In this document: one piece after another, positions 33,011 to 47,001 of the stretch | Layout: each line of letters opens with the position of its first letter | How positions within the stretch are numbered: the first letter of the stretch is position 1 | Assembly (NCBI GenBank): GCA_022661535.1 | Contig: JAKULF010000019.1 | Coordinates: 372,001 to 436,000 of the forward strand | Source: Eutypa lata | Taxonomy: Eukaryota; Ascomycota; Sordariomycetes; Xylariales; Diatrypaceae | Direction of reading: 5' to 3' | Length of the DNA stretch: 64,000 nt | Notes under the pieces: generated by a model | What the model was told of the DNA's origin: nothing | Database searches by the model: none | The model's input: only the letters and a program-made list of their open reading frames with translations | Position numbers and translations under genes: made by a program

Positions 33011-34838
33011 GGTTGTGGGAACGACAAGCCCGACGTAATGGTGGATAATTATTAATGTAGATTAACTGATGTTTTTAATGGGGGATGATTGGAAAAATTT
33101 ACCGTTGTATATACTTTATACTTTGGCTGATTCGGGCGCGACATAACTAGGTAGGCTCACGGTGAACCTGTTTTTCACTGCGCCTACTATATATGCCAAA
33201 AAATATCTTCATCATAGATCCTCGTCGATCTCTATATCTCACAGATCCCGACTCTCTTAATCCTATCTCTATTTATACGACCTACTATAAAGAACTTGAA
33301 ACAAGGGCAGGTATAGGAGGCCAGTACATATAGGGGTTCTGCTCTTCCCACATAGAAATTTCTGTGTTTCATGTATCTTGTCTTGAACTATAATATTCCA
33401 TTAGATACGATACTTCTCTTAGTACCAAAGTATATTGGATACACTGGTAACATCTCTTACAATAAGCACCAAAGAAGCTTTGCTAAGCATTAACGAGTCA
33501 TTAGTTAGGAATGAAGAGGAAACCAAGTAGATTGAACGACATCTTCAACTGTGGTCTTGATCATCGCTGGGCTTTGCTCCTAAGTAATAGAGAGTCTTTC
33601 ATGATAAATTATAGGAGACTTCGACATACGTTAGATCTCCCAGAGTTAGATTGGATTGGAAACCCATGAGCTATACTTATGTATAAAGGCTATATAACTA
33701 TGCTTTTGCCATGATGGTTGAGCTGCATTATGTACAACACTATGCGTAATACTTAGAGGCCTCTATGTGGCTTGTTAAGGGGTGACATAATGATACGGAG
33801 TGGCTAGTATAGTGGACATGTGGCTAGTGAACAACTAGGCACTTGACGTAAAGGTTGCCTATCGCAAGCAGGTAGCAATCTATGTAGGTTGACCTACCTG
33901 TCATACTTACCTACCTGCAGATTATACTATTAATACTGCATATTACATAGTTACATGTATGCATAATATAGTCGATGTGAACCTAGCACCTAGCCACCTA
34001 GGTAGCTAAGCAGGCCAAAAAGACATCCAAGGCATCTTCAGCCTTTTTCTTTCTTTCACTTTGTACGATTGATTGGCCCTTTTCTTGGATGACTAGCTCT
34101 AAGTACCTACCTACCTAATTATACCTACCTAGGTACATACATACATGTAGTTAGATCATTTACTTAGCTCCATAAGTCGAACTGCACACACTGCACTGAC
34201 TGCACTGCGTGTGGATTCAACTTCTCACCACATTACACTTGAACTTACCTTTCAACTTTATCCTACCTATTCAATACAACGACGACTACTGAACTCCTAC
34301 TTCTCTCCACCTTTACTTCAACCTCAATTTCTATCTTGTCCGTACTCATCACGGATAAAAGGTGGATATTTTATATCTTGTATTAACTTATAGAGTTCAG
34401 AGTTTTCGCGCAACAGTTCCCCCCCCCCACATCTGCGATCAATCATTACCAACACCAGAGATACGTTTTCGAGGGCCTGATATACTCTAATTCCACGTCC
34501 CGAGAGCTTGTGAGCCCACCCCCGCGCCTCGTTTCCGTTCCCGTCTTAGTACTTGCATTCGGTATATCCATTTCGATTGCACTGCGCCGAGGGCAGCCTT
34601 CCTTTTTTTTCTTTTCGATCGGGTACGCACGAGAACTTATCGATACTGAACCCACCCAAGAGGAGAGAGTGGTCTGCGATCTGTGGTCTCGCGGTCTTGT
34701 GGTCCGTGATCCAGTATCCAGCATCTGGCGAGGGGTTGTCGAAGGGGAATTTACTCATCTTTTCCTCTACTTCCCACCGCCTCCTGCTCCTCTGCCTCTA
34801 CCCCTTCCCTTCTCCAGATCTAACCTCTGCCATCCTCA
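33011..34838. other. Intergenic and probable NOT1 leader
   Basis: This 1.8-kb region has many TACCTA/TAGGTA repeats at 33880-34150 and pyrimidine-rich DNA just before NOT1. Overlapping small upstream frames with ATG (for example from 34553) occur in the presumed NOT1 leader. No separate gene is supported. Confidence 0.55.
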
Positions 34839-37800
34839 ATGGTCCCCCCGCCGCATTCATCTCGGTCAAGATCTGGAACTTTCTCTCCTGCTGCTACCGT
34901 GCAGACAGGAATATCACATTCACCTCACCCATCACAGACTGGTCCCTTGAGTGCTGGTGCTAGTCCCAGTACTAGTAGCCCGACTACCGGGTCCAATCCT
35001 CTCTCTAAAATAGTCGTCGCCCAGGTCTACCTTCTTTTGAGTACTATCAAAGAAGGCGACAAGTGGGAAGCAGACGCTGAACGAATAAGAAACGTATGGC
35101 CTAGCTCGCGCAGATTTAAACTTCCTTTCCCTTACATCCACATCACACATACACTCCACCCCATCATCACAGTCACCATAGTCATCATCACTACCCCCAG
35201 AGACGACCTACCATCTCTTTGCTGCTCTTCTGTTGCCCACCATAACTAACAACAACTCTCCTGTCCAGCTCGTCGATGGTAACGCCATGGAAGTTTTCCC
35301 AAGATACTTCACCCGCCTGGTGGCAGGCAATGCCCCTCAGATATTCCCCGGTCTCAATCGGCCGGTAGCCAATCCTGGCAACTACTCCCTCCTAGTAGGT
35401 GAGATGTCAAAGATCTCCCATGACCTTGACCAAGCCGGGAAGATCGCCGAGGCTATCGAAACTGCCAATGAAGATATATTCCGCGACTTTGATTTATCAA
35501 CTTTCATGGAGCATTTTAAGCTTGATGCCTTGGAAAAGACCATCTTAGCCCTGGCGTTCAAGTTTGGGTCACGGCCTGACCTTAAAACGAAAGGTAATTA
35601 TCAATCTTACTATGCCCTATCCATACGTCGTTTCATCGTGTTATAGCCTTAGCTTGTTGTTGTTTACTAATTATGATTTGTTCTAGCCGATGCGATCCTA
35701 TCCACCAACTTCCCTACCTTCGTCAACCTTATATCGCGGCCTGATTATGGCGATCATTCCGACCTTACCCCTTCCTTTATAGCCGCCATAGTCGACCGCT
35801 ACATCCAGGGCCACCCTCCTAACTTCAATGCCCCTGCTAAGGCAGAACTTGCGCATAAAGTGAAGTCTCGATGGTCACAACCCGACCAAGCACCGCCGGT
35901 AGAGGTCTTGGCTGCCCTGGACTTGACCCGTGTCCTGGGTGAGAAGCCACCTAATGCGCTGGCGCTTTATATTCAGAGAACCGGTCCCGACTTCACCCGT
36001 GACGAGGAGATATGTTCTAGTTATATTCAAAATCGCCCGGCCAATATTCAGTTGACAGAAGAGCAGGTCTCTGCCGCTCTGACATATACGTCTATCAGCA
36101 TCACTCATCCTCAGAATCCTTCCATACTAGTTACTGCCCTCCGCCGTCATCTTCCTGCTACCTTTAGTTGGCAGAACGCTGTGTCCTACTTCGATCAACG
36201 CGACGTACGCGTGTCTTCGGAACAATTCCTCCGATTGTACAATGCTCTGGTACCAATTGCTAGAATTCAAGATGACACTGCACCTCTGTTCGATATTCAG
36301 TGTATGTGGGGAGGATCGCATTGGGAGACACCAGAGACTCAGCTATCCTTCATATGCGCCTTTGCATCCCTGACACCTAACGAGCTCGACGCCAGTACAA
36401 TTCCAGGCCTACAGCCGACGTTCACGTTAGACGAATATGCACAGTCCCCCCCAGAGGTTCGAGAGCGGGCTGCTTTCGCTGTGCGACATCCTCTCGTCTC
36501 GGGGCCTGCCCTGTCGGCAATCTTCCAGGTGGCTCTACATTCGCTCCACGCATCGCAAAGCATCGAGGCTAAGCGCCTGTTTCAAGAGGTCGTGGTGCCT
36601 AACCTAGACATTTTTATAGTCTCTGCGTTTGGTGTTCCTAAGCCATGGCCACCCATGGCAGTTGAAACCCTGGCCTCACTCTTTGATAACTTCCTCCATC
36701 GGCGTACTGATCACCACAACTTCGTCTTGGATAGCCTATGGAGGAAGGATAAGGATTGGGTTCAGCAAAGACTAGTGGATGCCCACGCCCTGAGACCCTT
36801 GGATCTGACGCTGATCTTTGAACATGTCATAAAGCATGGTTGGCTAGACGAGCTTGTATATCTGCCCTCTGGGTTTGGTTATGACCTCGCAGCGTTAGCA
36901 CATGCTGAAGGCTACCTTGACCTAGCTCAGTGGGCCCGTAATAATGCTGACCGTGGCACTGATATCTCTCGGTCCCTCTTGCAGTTTCTCATGATCAAGG
37001 CGAACCTTGAGCTGCAATACCAGAGGCCTTCGGAGGGTCAGGCTGGACAGAAGACTAGTACTACTCTTCAGGTCAAGACTGTGTCTGCTATGCTGCAGAT
37101 ACTGGAAGATTTTATGCCTAGAAGCCCTGTGCAGGAGTTGATCCTAGTCCAGCGGTTATGTATAACGTCGTATCCACGACTGATCAACTACGGGGAGGGC
37201 TTCGATGACATTATCGATGCGAATGGTAAAGATGGCAATAGTCTTCCTCAAGCCGCCATCAACACGATGGAGGAACACTACAAAAAGATGTATGGGGATG
37301 AGACCGAAGTGAAGATCGTGGTTCAGAAACTAGAAGAGTACAAACGATCTCGTGATCCTCTAGATCAGGATGTATTCGCCTGCATGATCCACGGCTTGTT
37401 TGACGAATATTCGCACTTCGTTGACTATCCGCTGGAGGCCTTAGCTACAACAGCAGTTCTTTTCGGTGGCGTCATTTCTCACAAGCTTATCTCCGAGCTC
37501 CCCCTCAAAATTGGCCTAGGCATGATTCTGGAGGCTGTCAGAGATCATGTCCCTGATCATTCCATGTACAAATTCGGTCTGCAGGCTCTTATGCAGCTCT
37601 TCTCCCGCTTCAGAGAGTGGCCTGGATTTTGTAGGCAGCTGCTGCAGATTCCTGGACTTCAAGGTACTGAGGCTTGGCGGAAAGCCGAGGAGGTCATCCA
37701 TGAAACCGAGGATGAAAGGGCGCGCAACCAGAATGGTACGACGCCGGCGAGTCATATTGGCAGCGAGTCGTTAGTCAATGGGACTACCGATGGCTCCGAG

Positions 37801-40800
37801 GTTCATACCGTCCCGTTCTCTGCAATCAAGATCGACCCCGCGCCTCCGGGCGTCGTCTTTGAGGATCCTGTTGTTGACATTCAAGATAAAGTCCAGTTTG
37901 GGCTCAACAACCTGACCAATTCATCCCTTCAGACGACCTTCAGGGAGATATGCGAGGTGTTAGATGAGCGCCATCAGCAGTGGTTTGCTAGCCACCTCGT
38001 TGAGGAGCGAGCCAAGATGCAGCCGAATTATCATCAAGTGTATCTTGAACTCGTGAGGCTTTTTGAGCATCAAGGGCTCTGGTCTGAGGTGCTGAGACAA
38101 ACCTACATTAGCGTAGCACGGATGTTGAACTCCGACAGCACAACTCAAAACTCGACGGAACGAACCCATCTCAAATACTTGGGGGCTTGGCTTGGTCTAT
38201 TGACTATTGCTCGAGATAAACCTATCAGGCATCGGAACATCGCCTTCAAGCAATTATTAATCGAAGCCCATGATACGAAGAGATTACTCGTAGTTGTACC
38301 TTTCGTCTGCAAGGTGTTAATCCAGGCCGCCAGATCAAATATCTTCCGACCTCCGAATCCATGGCTCATGGACATCATTCACCTCCTCATCGAGCTCTAC
38401 CATCATGGTGATCTGAAGCTCAACCAAAAGTTTGAAATTGAGGTTCTCTGCAAGGATCTCAACCTCGATCATAAAAGCATCGAACCGTCCCGGGAGCTGG
38501 AGGACCGGGTGCAAGCTGAAGAGGTGGGCGACATCGCGGTCCCCGATCACCTGGACCAGTATGAGGATTTGTCTATCAACGGCATGGCCAGCGCTGTCCC
38601 GGCAGGCTTGTCACCACATGCGATGCCCATCACGATCCCGGACATCAGTACTCATCTCACTATTCCTCCTGTCAACGAGATGGTGATTAACGCTCAACGT
38701 CTACAAGACATCGTCCGCACGGCCGTCACGCGAGCCTTGCAAGACATTATACAGCCTGTAGTAGACAGGTCTGTCACGATTGCTGCTATCAGCACGCAGC
38801 AGATGATACGCAAAGATTTTGCGACCGAGCCGGACGAGAATAGGTTGCGCACATCTGCCATCAATATGGTCAAGGCAACAGCAGGAAGCTTAGCATTGGT
38901 AACCTCCAAGGAACCTCTGCGTGCTAACATAACAAATTCCATGCGAGCCTTAGCCAATGAGTTGCCTTCGCCATTACCAGAAGGCACGATCATTATGTGC
39001 GTTAACTCGAATCTTGATCTTGCTTGTAGCATCATCGAAAAACATGCTGAAGAAAGGGCGGTTCCTGAAATTGAGGATATGATCCAAGAGGAACTGGAGA
39101 ACCGCCGGCGCCACCGACAACAGAGGCCTAATGAGCCTTATGTAGATCAAGGTCTAAGTCGGTGGGCCATGACCATTCCACACCCTTACAAGCTCTCGCC
39201 AAGCATGAATGGCTTGAACCCGGAACAGATGGCCATCTACGAGGACTTCGCAAGACAGCCTCGAGGTGCCGCCCAAACCAGCGTAAGCCACGCCGCGTCT
39301 GCTTCAGACGCGACTAGGAACATTGCGAACGAGGTCTTGCAGGATCAGTACAGCTCAGTGCCAAACCTCCCAACGCCGGCCGAGACACCACAGATCCCAC
39401 ACCTCAATCCGCAACTTCCTTATTCTCACGTGCATGCAGGGATGACTAACGGTCGCCCTTCTACTCACCCCGTCCCCGGCGATGGTAGAGCTCTCTCCGA
39501 CCGGATTCAGAAACTTCTCGCTGAGCTTGAGCGGTATGCAAATGAGTGTTCCGAAGAACACTTTAGGGACCTGCCTAGAGGTAATCAATTGCAAGATGCA
39601 GCAGACACCTTCACTCAGGTGGTTATCAGCCAAGAGTCGGAAGAATTCGCTCTGTACGCCGCGGATCAGATTTGCCAGCTCCTGTTCAATGATAAATTCG
39701 GCCACACGTTATTCCTCGAGAGCCTCGTTCATATCCTTGAAAACCTGTTGAAGATTTTCGCAAGTTTCGGCACGACGCTACAAGACCGGGTCCAATCCAA
39801 CATGTACAAACAAACTTCTAGCCAGATTCTTCGGATACCCTTAATTTCTGCATTACTCCCGACTGATCTATTGGATTTGCAACAAGTCGATAGAATGATG
39901 GCCAGTACCTTAGTCGCGAGGGAAGAGGGACAGTTGGATATATTTGAGCAACTACTAGATCTCACACTATTCAATGATCGGCCTGTTGCGCTCTTCGCAG
40001 ATTTCGTGCGTAGCTTGCATGCTTCCTGGGAGTGGATTAACGAGGAACCCGATCTCGAGGTTAGCCAACGGTTGAAGTCGAAGTTCCTCGGTTCGGGCAT
40101 TCCAAAACCTTCTAGTGAGAGCCTTCAAGACAGCGATGTCGAGCAGCAAGATATGTTTGATTACATTCTTGACGAGTGGGCCCGACTCGTCAGCAACGAG
40201 AATGCCACGGACAAGTCTATGACAGCGTTCATCAAGCAGCTCCGCACCAAAGAAGTTGTTGCAAATAAGGATGATTTCCTGGTATTTCTCCGAAGGGCCA
40301 TTGACCTATCTGTCATTCATTATGAGCAGGTTTTGCTCATTGGAGGAACAACTGCTGATGCCTTCACGCACGTTGACGCTCTAGTCAGGCTTATTGCGAT
40401 GTTCGCCAAGGACAGCACCGTTGAGCTTGACGACCCTAAAGCCGGGCTTCTTCCTATTCTTGAAGCCGTTCTGGCCATCGTGACCGTCGTTCTCAACCAC
40501 CACCATCTGATCCAAGGTGAACATTTCTGTCAGCGGGTCTTCTTCCGGTTCTTTTCCATGCTCATGCACAGCATGGAGACAATCTTTGCCGATATTCCGG
40601 ACACCTGCCGCAAGGATTTCTTGATGCGGCTCGCAGAGACATTCCTCCTTCTTAGCCCGCAGCGTTTTCCCGGCTTTGCTTATGGGTGGTTATCACTCAT
40701 ATCCCATCGCCGTTTCTTGCCGGATCTGCTCCTGATGGAGGCGAGGCGAGGATGGCAGCCGTTCACTAAGATCTTAGTATCTTTGCTAGCGTACGTATGT

Positions 40801-41724
40801 GAGCACGTGAAGGCTATCGACGTTCCAGATTTGATCAAGGAGTACTATCGCGGAACTATGAAGTTCATGATTCTACTCCAACATGACTTCCCGGATTACA
40901 TGGCGGCAAACTACATGAGGCTAGCTGCGACCGTTCCCCACCACTGCAGACAGTTAAGGAACATCATATTGAACAGTAGTCCTCGCTCCGAAGCGGAAGT
41001 TGCGGCTATAGATACGGAAGTTCCGGATTCGTGTATCTCGTATCTTAGGGATACAGGCATGCTAGAGGTCCTGGACCAACTCATCCAAGCTGGACCGTCG
41101 GAGGATGCCATTGCTCATCTCACGCGTGCTATCTCTAGAAACGACGTGAACGACACAACTTTCGGCAATGTACCGCTCGGCACGGACCTACAACTAGTTG
41201 ATGATATCGTGACATTCATCGGTGGTCATGCTATCTCCAGGTATCAGCAGGAAGGGCCACTCTTCGCTCCTAGCGCTGCCGATATGGCCACATTGTCTCT
41301 CCTCGTACACGAACTACAGCCGGAAGCTCGGTACTACCTACTAGGAAGCATTGTAGACCGTCTGCGTTACCCGAGTCCACTGACGGAATACTTCACCCTG
41401 GTCCTACTAGACATCTTTGGGCATGATATCAATGACCCAGAAGAAGTAGACATTCGACAGCAAATTGTGCGGATCTTGCTCGAGCGGTTCTCGGGATTCT
41501 GGCCCCAGCCGATTGGTCTTGTCAGGATCATGGCCGAATTGGTCAAAGACGACAAATACATGTTCTTTGATCAACCGTTCATCAAGGCCGACCGCGAGGT
41601 AGGTGACCCGCTTGTTCATATTGAGCGCATAGCCGCTAGACTCAGAGAACAAACTAACTTTCGACAGATCGCAGAGCAATTTGTCCATCTTAGCCGTGGA
41701 CTACAGCAAAACCAGCTACTTTGA
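34839..41724 (+). CDS. NOT1: CCR4-NOT complex scaffold subunit Not1
   Basis: Three exons, 34839-35093, 35269-35593 and 35687-41724, give 2205 aa, a normal Not1 length. The introns (GTATGG..CCAG with CTAAC, and GTAATT..CTAG) keep frame, joining RIRN to LVDGNAMEVFPRYF and KTK to ADAILSTNFP. Domains by resemblance: N-terminal HEAT region, a CAF1-binding MIF4G segment at about 930-1120 (TFREICEVLDERHQQWFASHLV, FIHxL-type helices), a CAF40-binding DUF3819 helix bundle at about 1195-1285 (LQDIVRTAVTRALQDIIQPVVDRSVTI), and the C-terminal NOT superfamily domain from about 1900 to the end. Known role: it holds the Ccr4 and Caf1 deadenylases and the Not2/3/5 module for cytoplasmic mRNA deadenylation and decay. 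Confidence 0.95.
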
Positions 41725-42316
41725 TGACATGGACGCTTTTATGATGATGAATTCTCAGCGTCCGACCCTTCACGACTTTGCATAACGAACTAGATAGGAA
41801 TGTCTTCTTATGATTGTAAGCAATAGCACCTTTACGCTAGAGATCTCTAGTCAGTCCTTTTTCCAGGCAGGGGGGACATTACACGAGCGTCTAGCAAAGA
41901 GTTGATGACGTTAAACTTGTACTTTAGCTCTCAGGGTTTTTACGAGATGGTTAGCTGTACAAACAGGTAGCTACCTATCTATACACCTTAGCACATATGT
42001 ATTAATATATAGATGGCCTAGAAGGTCATGTCTTGCCTCGCGGCTAAACTTCCTCTTCTAATGTGATCTATCCCTCACATGATGCTTGACAAGAAACATG
42101 GAAAAGAACGGTGTAGCTGATGAAAGAACTAAATGGCACGGTGCAATTTGTTACAGTTACAACTCTTAACTATTACTCATGGCCATCGTATATTCGTTAA
42201 ATCCTGATGCCTAGTCATACATTGAATTACAGCAACAGCAACAGTCATTTGGAAGCAATGCGGTCATGCAACTCCTGTTCAATTCTTTTCTTCTTCTCTT
42301 TTTTTCTTCTCTTATT
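41725..42316. other. Convergent 3' region, NOT1 and MFS transporter
   Basis: This 592-bp region lies between two converging genes. It holds a TTCT-rich tract near 42281-42315 and no coding sequence that I can support. Confidence 0.6.
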
Positions 42317-45286
42317 TTACTCATGAGCCGTATCTACAGTACCCCGCGACGACCAGAACTCCGTCGTCGGTGGCCACTGTTGCTGCTGCTGCGGTGGGCT
42401 GCCACCGGTGGTGGCGTGAGAAGGAGGAGGGGGCGGTCTTCGGGGAGGGATGCTCCACATCAGGTCGACGTACAGCGAGGGCTTGGGGTCCTGAGTTCTC
42501 CCTAGAAGGTAGCGCCGGAAGAACCACGGCAGGTACTCGACGACCTGGTGGCGCACGAAGGTCCGCTTCCGCACCGCGAATACCAGGTCGAGGTCCTCGA
42601 GCGACCGTCGCTTCGTCTCCTCGAGTAATAGGAATACTAGCACGAAGGCCGTCAGGTTCAGACCTGAGAACAGGCCTAGCGCGCCGCCTTCGCCGAGGGC
42701 TTTCTCGATACTGAAGAATAATATCAGCTGTAGGTCCTAGGTAATCTGAAGGGTGGATGGGACAACGAGCTGACGTACCTCGGGTAGCATATGGATAGTA
42801 GACCGGCGAAGAATAGATTAATCGAGATGGCAGACGCAGCTCCCTTTGAGCCGAAAGTCAGTTCTCCGTGGGTAAATACTTGATGTTGAAATCATATACT
42901 TACAGCCTCACGGTGTGATAATGGGAAGCTGTCAACTCGTTAGCAAGTATTCTCTGGCACGAAAGAGTTCCTTTTCTTACCTCTCGGAAGCTAATGTGAA
43001 TGGGATTGGGCCTAACTAAAGGTTAGCCTTTCTAGAAACAAGTGTGTAAGTAAGCTTTAGATTGACAGACCAAGTCCTGGGGAATAAGCTGCAGCAAACA
43101 CTGTGATCTATATTAGTAAGATGTAGAGCATTGTATTTGGTGAAGCGATCCTTACAAAAGACGAAGAGGGCTACGACACCCATCCGGACACTCGACTCAG
43201 GATTCCCCCTGTCAATCAGGGTGGACAAGGCAGCAGCCATCATCAAGAGGCTCATTATAGGCAAAGTAATTGTCAACCATTTACGGCGCCCAAGTGTATC
43301 GATAGTTCGGATAGCTGGAAGGCCTAACAGAAAATTCACCGCTCCAAATCCTAAACTATACAACATAGCGTGGAGGCGGGACTGTTCATCACGATGCAAA
43401 CCGCCGTCTGCGACAGTGCTGAAAAGGTTGCCTATATATTGCTTAGCATATATGTCTCCTTAGACTGGCCGTTATAGTGTATACCGGAATAGAAGGCTAG
43501 AATGTTGACTATTGAAGAATAAGTTAGATATTGTCAAGATGTGAGGTTGCCTTGTACCTACTGCCGCATAATTGCTGTGCTAGCGCAACTGTCGAGCTGC
43601 TTATGAGCGCATTTCGAAGACGCCTGACTGTGAACAGCTGCCTATACTGGGAAGCGTAGTGTGCGAGGTGGGCAAAGAATCCCCGGGGAACGTGGTCGGC
43701 TTGGTTTTCAAGATCGAACTCGTCCGTATACTCTTCGAGCTGAATCGATTTGTAAACTAGATAAATATCGCGCAATGCTTGGAGCTTTGGAAGATACCCA
43801 GTTAGCTGGGTTTGAAATTCAGTATTGGAAAGGCTGTAATAGGCTGACCTCTGTTGTACGCAATCGGCGGAGAATATCATATGCTTTGGGGGGGTTGAAG
43901 CTAGCACTTCGCCTTCTCATATACTAGGAAGTTCTAGTTAGCGGTCGTTAAATTACTAGTACTCGTACTCGTACTTGGTAAGTCTATAAGAGCTCGCGTT
44001 GTGTTGAGAGAAGCAAGGTCATAGTGTAGGTCGTGGGTTCTTACATAACGAGGACTTTCTGGGCAAAACCATAGACTTGTAAGGAGCAGCAGACAGGGAA
44101 CAGCTGGCGCGCCTAGGATAAGTCCCAAGGTCACTTTCTCTTTATCGGCGGTCCAAAAAATCAAGTTGAAAACGAAGCCTATCATGATACCGAACGCAAC
44201 CCACTTGCATATCTGATGTTAGCAACTAGATTTACTACTGCAATATCAAGTAAGGAGCATAACTAACTATGAGCTACTACACGAGACGCATACCACCTTC
44301 TTATGCGTGCCCATGGGTAGAGGGGTATTCAGCTAGACAAAAACAAAGGGCCGAGGAGCTACTTACAAGTTGCCAGGCTAATATCGAAGTGCCACGCCAG
44401 TAGCCCACTGCGGTCTCAGAGGCTAGAATCGGTGTACTGACTGCCTTGATCCCCATTCCCACACCGTTGATAATGCGAACACCGAGCAATTGGATCCAAG
44501 TGCTGCAAAAAGCCGACCCAAGGGAACTGGCAAAGATAAGACTCGCAGCAACCGCCATCGACCCACGGCGCCCTACCCGGTCATTGAGTGGTAGGGAAAT
44601 CCAACAGCCTAACAGGGCGGCGGAGAACCAAGGTGAAGAGTTCGCTGCCCCGAGCCGCCAGCTGAGGTCTTTTTGATTATCCTGGATGAAGAGATAATCA
44701 TAAAGAGATGCGCCGTTGATGGAGGACTGCACGAATCCCTGTAAGAAAGCGGCTAGAGAGACAGTGAGAATCACAATATCCATTCCCCTCTGAGAGAAAA
44801 TCGCGTCCTTCTCTGCCTTCAAGGCATGTTTTTCCTCGGTTGTCAAGCGAACATCAAGGTCGTTTCCAGCACTGGGATTCTCGTCACGGGCAACATCATC
44901 GTAGGTACGGACATCCTTGGCTACCCTAGCTGCTCGGAGGACTTTCTCCTGATCAACCCCAGGTAACCACGTCTCCGCGAATTGGCGGACGTCGGCTTTC
45001 AACTCTTCATCTGTTAAGTGCGCTAAAACATATTGTTAACTATGTGTACAACACAGATGGCGTCTCTTCCACGTTACGGGACAAAACATGTTGGCTACCT
45101 ACCTAGAGGATTTTCAATAATACGCTTGTCGTTTTTCCGTCTGCGGTAGGCATGAACATTGCCGGGATTATGGCCCGTGGACGCGCTATTCTTCTCGGTC
45201 AGTTCCATGTTAGTGTTACTGGATCTACGTGGAACCGATCTCGGTAGGTTAAGCGATTGGCCGAATAACGCTGGACGATCTCCCAT
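42317..45286 (-). CDS. MFS transporter of the sugar/inositol porter family
   Basis: Twelve exons are proposed: 45286-45103, 45022-44367, 44203-44045, 43923-43849, 43784-43562, 43508-43485, 43431-43156, 43100-43071, 43011-42981, 42928-42904, 42843-42779 and 42710-42317, giving 713 aa. Family marks are NDRVGRRGS, FCPESPRY at the end of the first half, QQLCGINILAFYSG in TM7, DTLGRRKW, FAAAYSPGLGPIPFTLASE in TM10 and LEETKRRSLEDLDLVF after TM12. The 120-residue cytosolic N-terminus and the Pro/Gln-rich tail are longer than in the usual sugar porter. Four consecutive exons are 24-31 nt except one of 276 nt between them. The third exon could start at 44212 instead of 44203. Substrate cannot be told from sequence. 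Confidence 0.85.
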
Positions 45287-47001
45287 GGTTGCGGATCATG
45301 GATGGGACGACACTCAACATGGATGGAATCTAAAATTGGAGGAATAGAGAAAAGCTGAGGGCATTGGAAGGAAGGGGGAGAAACACCCATATCTAACTGC
45401 CCTCTTGGTAACATAAGGCTCTAGTGCTAGGGCTCGGTCGATGCCTTTTCTTTCCAACGTAATACGAGGAACGTGTGTCTTCTACCGCTTTGAGTGTGAC
45501 ATAATTGAGCATGTTCCAGATCGGAAGCGAGCCTAGTGGCTTGCGGTCTAGGCAAGCTCATTGTGGCTATGGCTAGGCCAAGACAACTTCTAGGGTTACA
45601 CAATGTAGGATGTGATCCTAGTCTATGATCTCTCCAGTCTCTCACAAGACGAGGCTATCATACAAATAGGCTGCTGGAATATATTCCCGTAGAGCTTTCG
45701 GCCACCGATTTCTAGTAAAGTAGCATAAGCGAAGAGGTAGTAGTTGCCAACATGTAATACTAACCGCTGCAAGTAATCTAAAGGGGTAACGTTAGATGTG
45801 GATCAGAGGCGGGAAGTAGGGATGCATGTGCCAAGCGTGGAGGCCAAGCCCATTTGCCCTGGGGAAGGCCTCATTATTCGTTGTTCATCTAGTCTTGCAG
45901 CTTGCCTTGTTTTATTGGTCACTTTACCCCGTGTCTAAGAGCAAAGCCACATCGGCCACGGGGAATGGGAATTCCTCCTCGAAACTGTGTAGTTGGAATC
46001 ACAGCGGAGGTGTAGAAGTGTCTGTTAAATGATAGGCAATAAGAAAGGGAATTAGAGTATGAGCAGGAAAACGAAATTCTCAGTGATTGTACGATTGTGA
46101 TTCGGCAACGTCATATAAAGATCCTGATCATTGGCTCATGTAAGACTCAAGCGAGTATCGTGTCTCGCTTTCCCGACCCGGGCTCTACAATAAGCCACCG
46201 CGGGATCTCGTGTGGAGGATATTCCTTCATATACGTGATCATTTGGTGGCTGAGTAGAACACAGTGCTCAACAAGGCAATTCGGTGAACTATCTTGAATT
46301 AGTTCGCATAGAAGTACATACTAGGCGGGTAGTGTTTCTACTTGGGAATGCTGTGTCCTTCAGCTCATCTAGTCGGTTTCATGGTCTTACCCCACGATAT
46401 GTTCCTCGTAGTCTGTACACCATCTTGACCATATCTGTGTATCCAGCCCTAAATAAGGAGCTGTGAAACATGATGTAATCATATATATATAGATCAGGTT
46501 TTCAGGTGGGCACGTTTCCCCGTTGAAAGGGTTGACGCACATAATATCAATACCCCAGAAGCCCCCAGATCCTGGAGGGGCTGGGGCCTCTTACGTACAT
46601 AGTAGATACGTAATCTCGTACATTCAGCACGCGGGCAGAGGTGCATAACTAGTAAGCTACCTTGATTGCAACTTGAAAGAATGGGTTAGCTACCTACCGA
46701 TCTCATGTCTTAAGACGTTTTTGTTATTCTCGAACCCCTTTAGCATCACCCAACGCTATCACGGAGCGGAGGTATATAGTTGCATATCGGAGTCTGCACA
46801 AGCACGTTGTTTCGGGTACTCCATCCAGTGTTTTGTAATTTCTTCTGTGGGGAGAAAAGACGTACCGGTTTGAATATCAACCCTAGCTTGATGTCGAGTT
46901 GAGTTAAGGGGCGAGTCTATTCAGTCGGACCTTATAGAATGAAACCTATCCGTCGATGATCGGGTCATATATTTGACGCCAGAGACCCCCGTACTCCGAA
47001 A
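45287..47001. other. Divergent intergenic region, 1.7 kb
   Basis: This region separates the MFS transporter and the ankyrin protein, transcribed in opposite directions. Small frames have no family character. No motif beyond AT-rich segments and a CCCCAG/CTGGGG-type short inverted repeat near 46553-46585 stands out. Confidence 0.5.
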
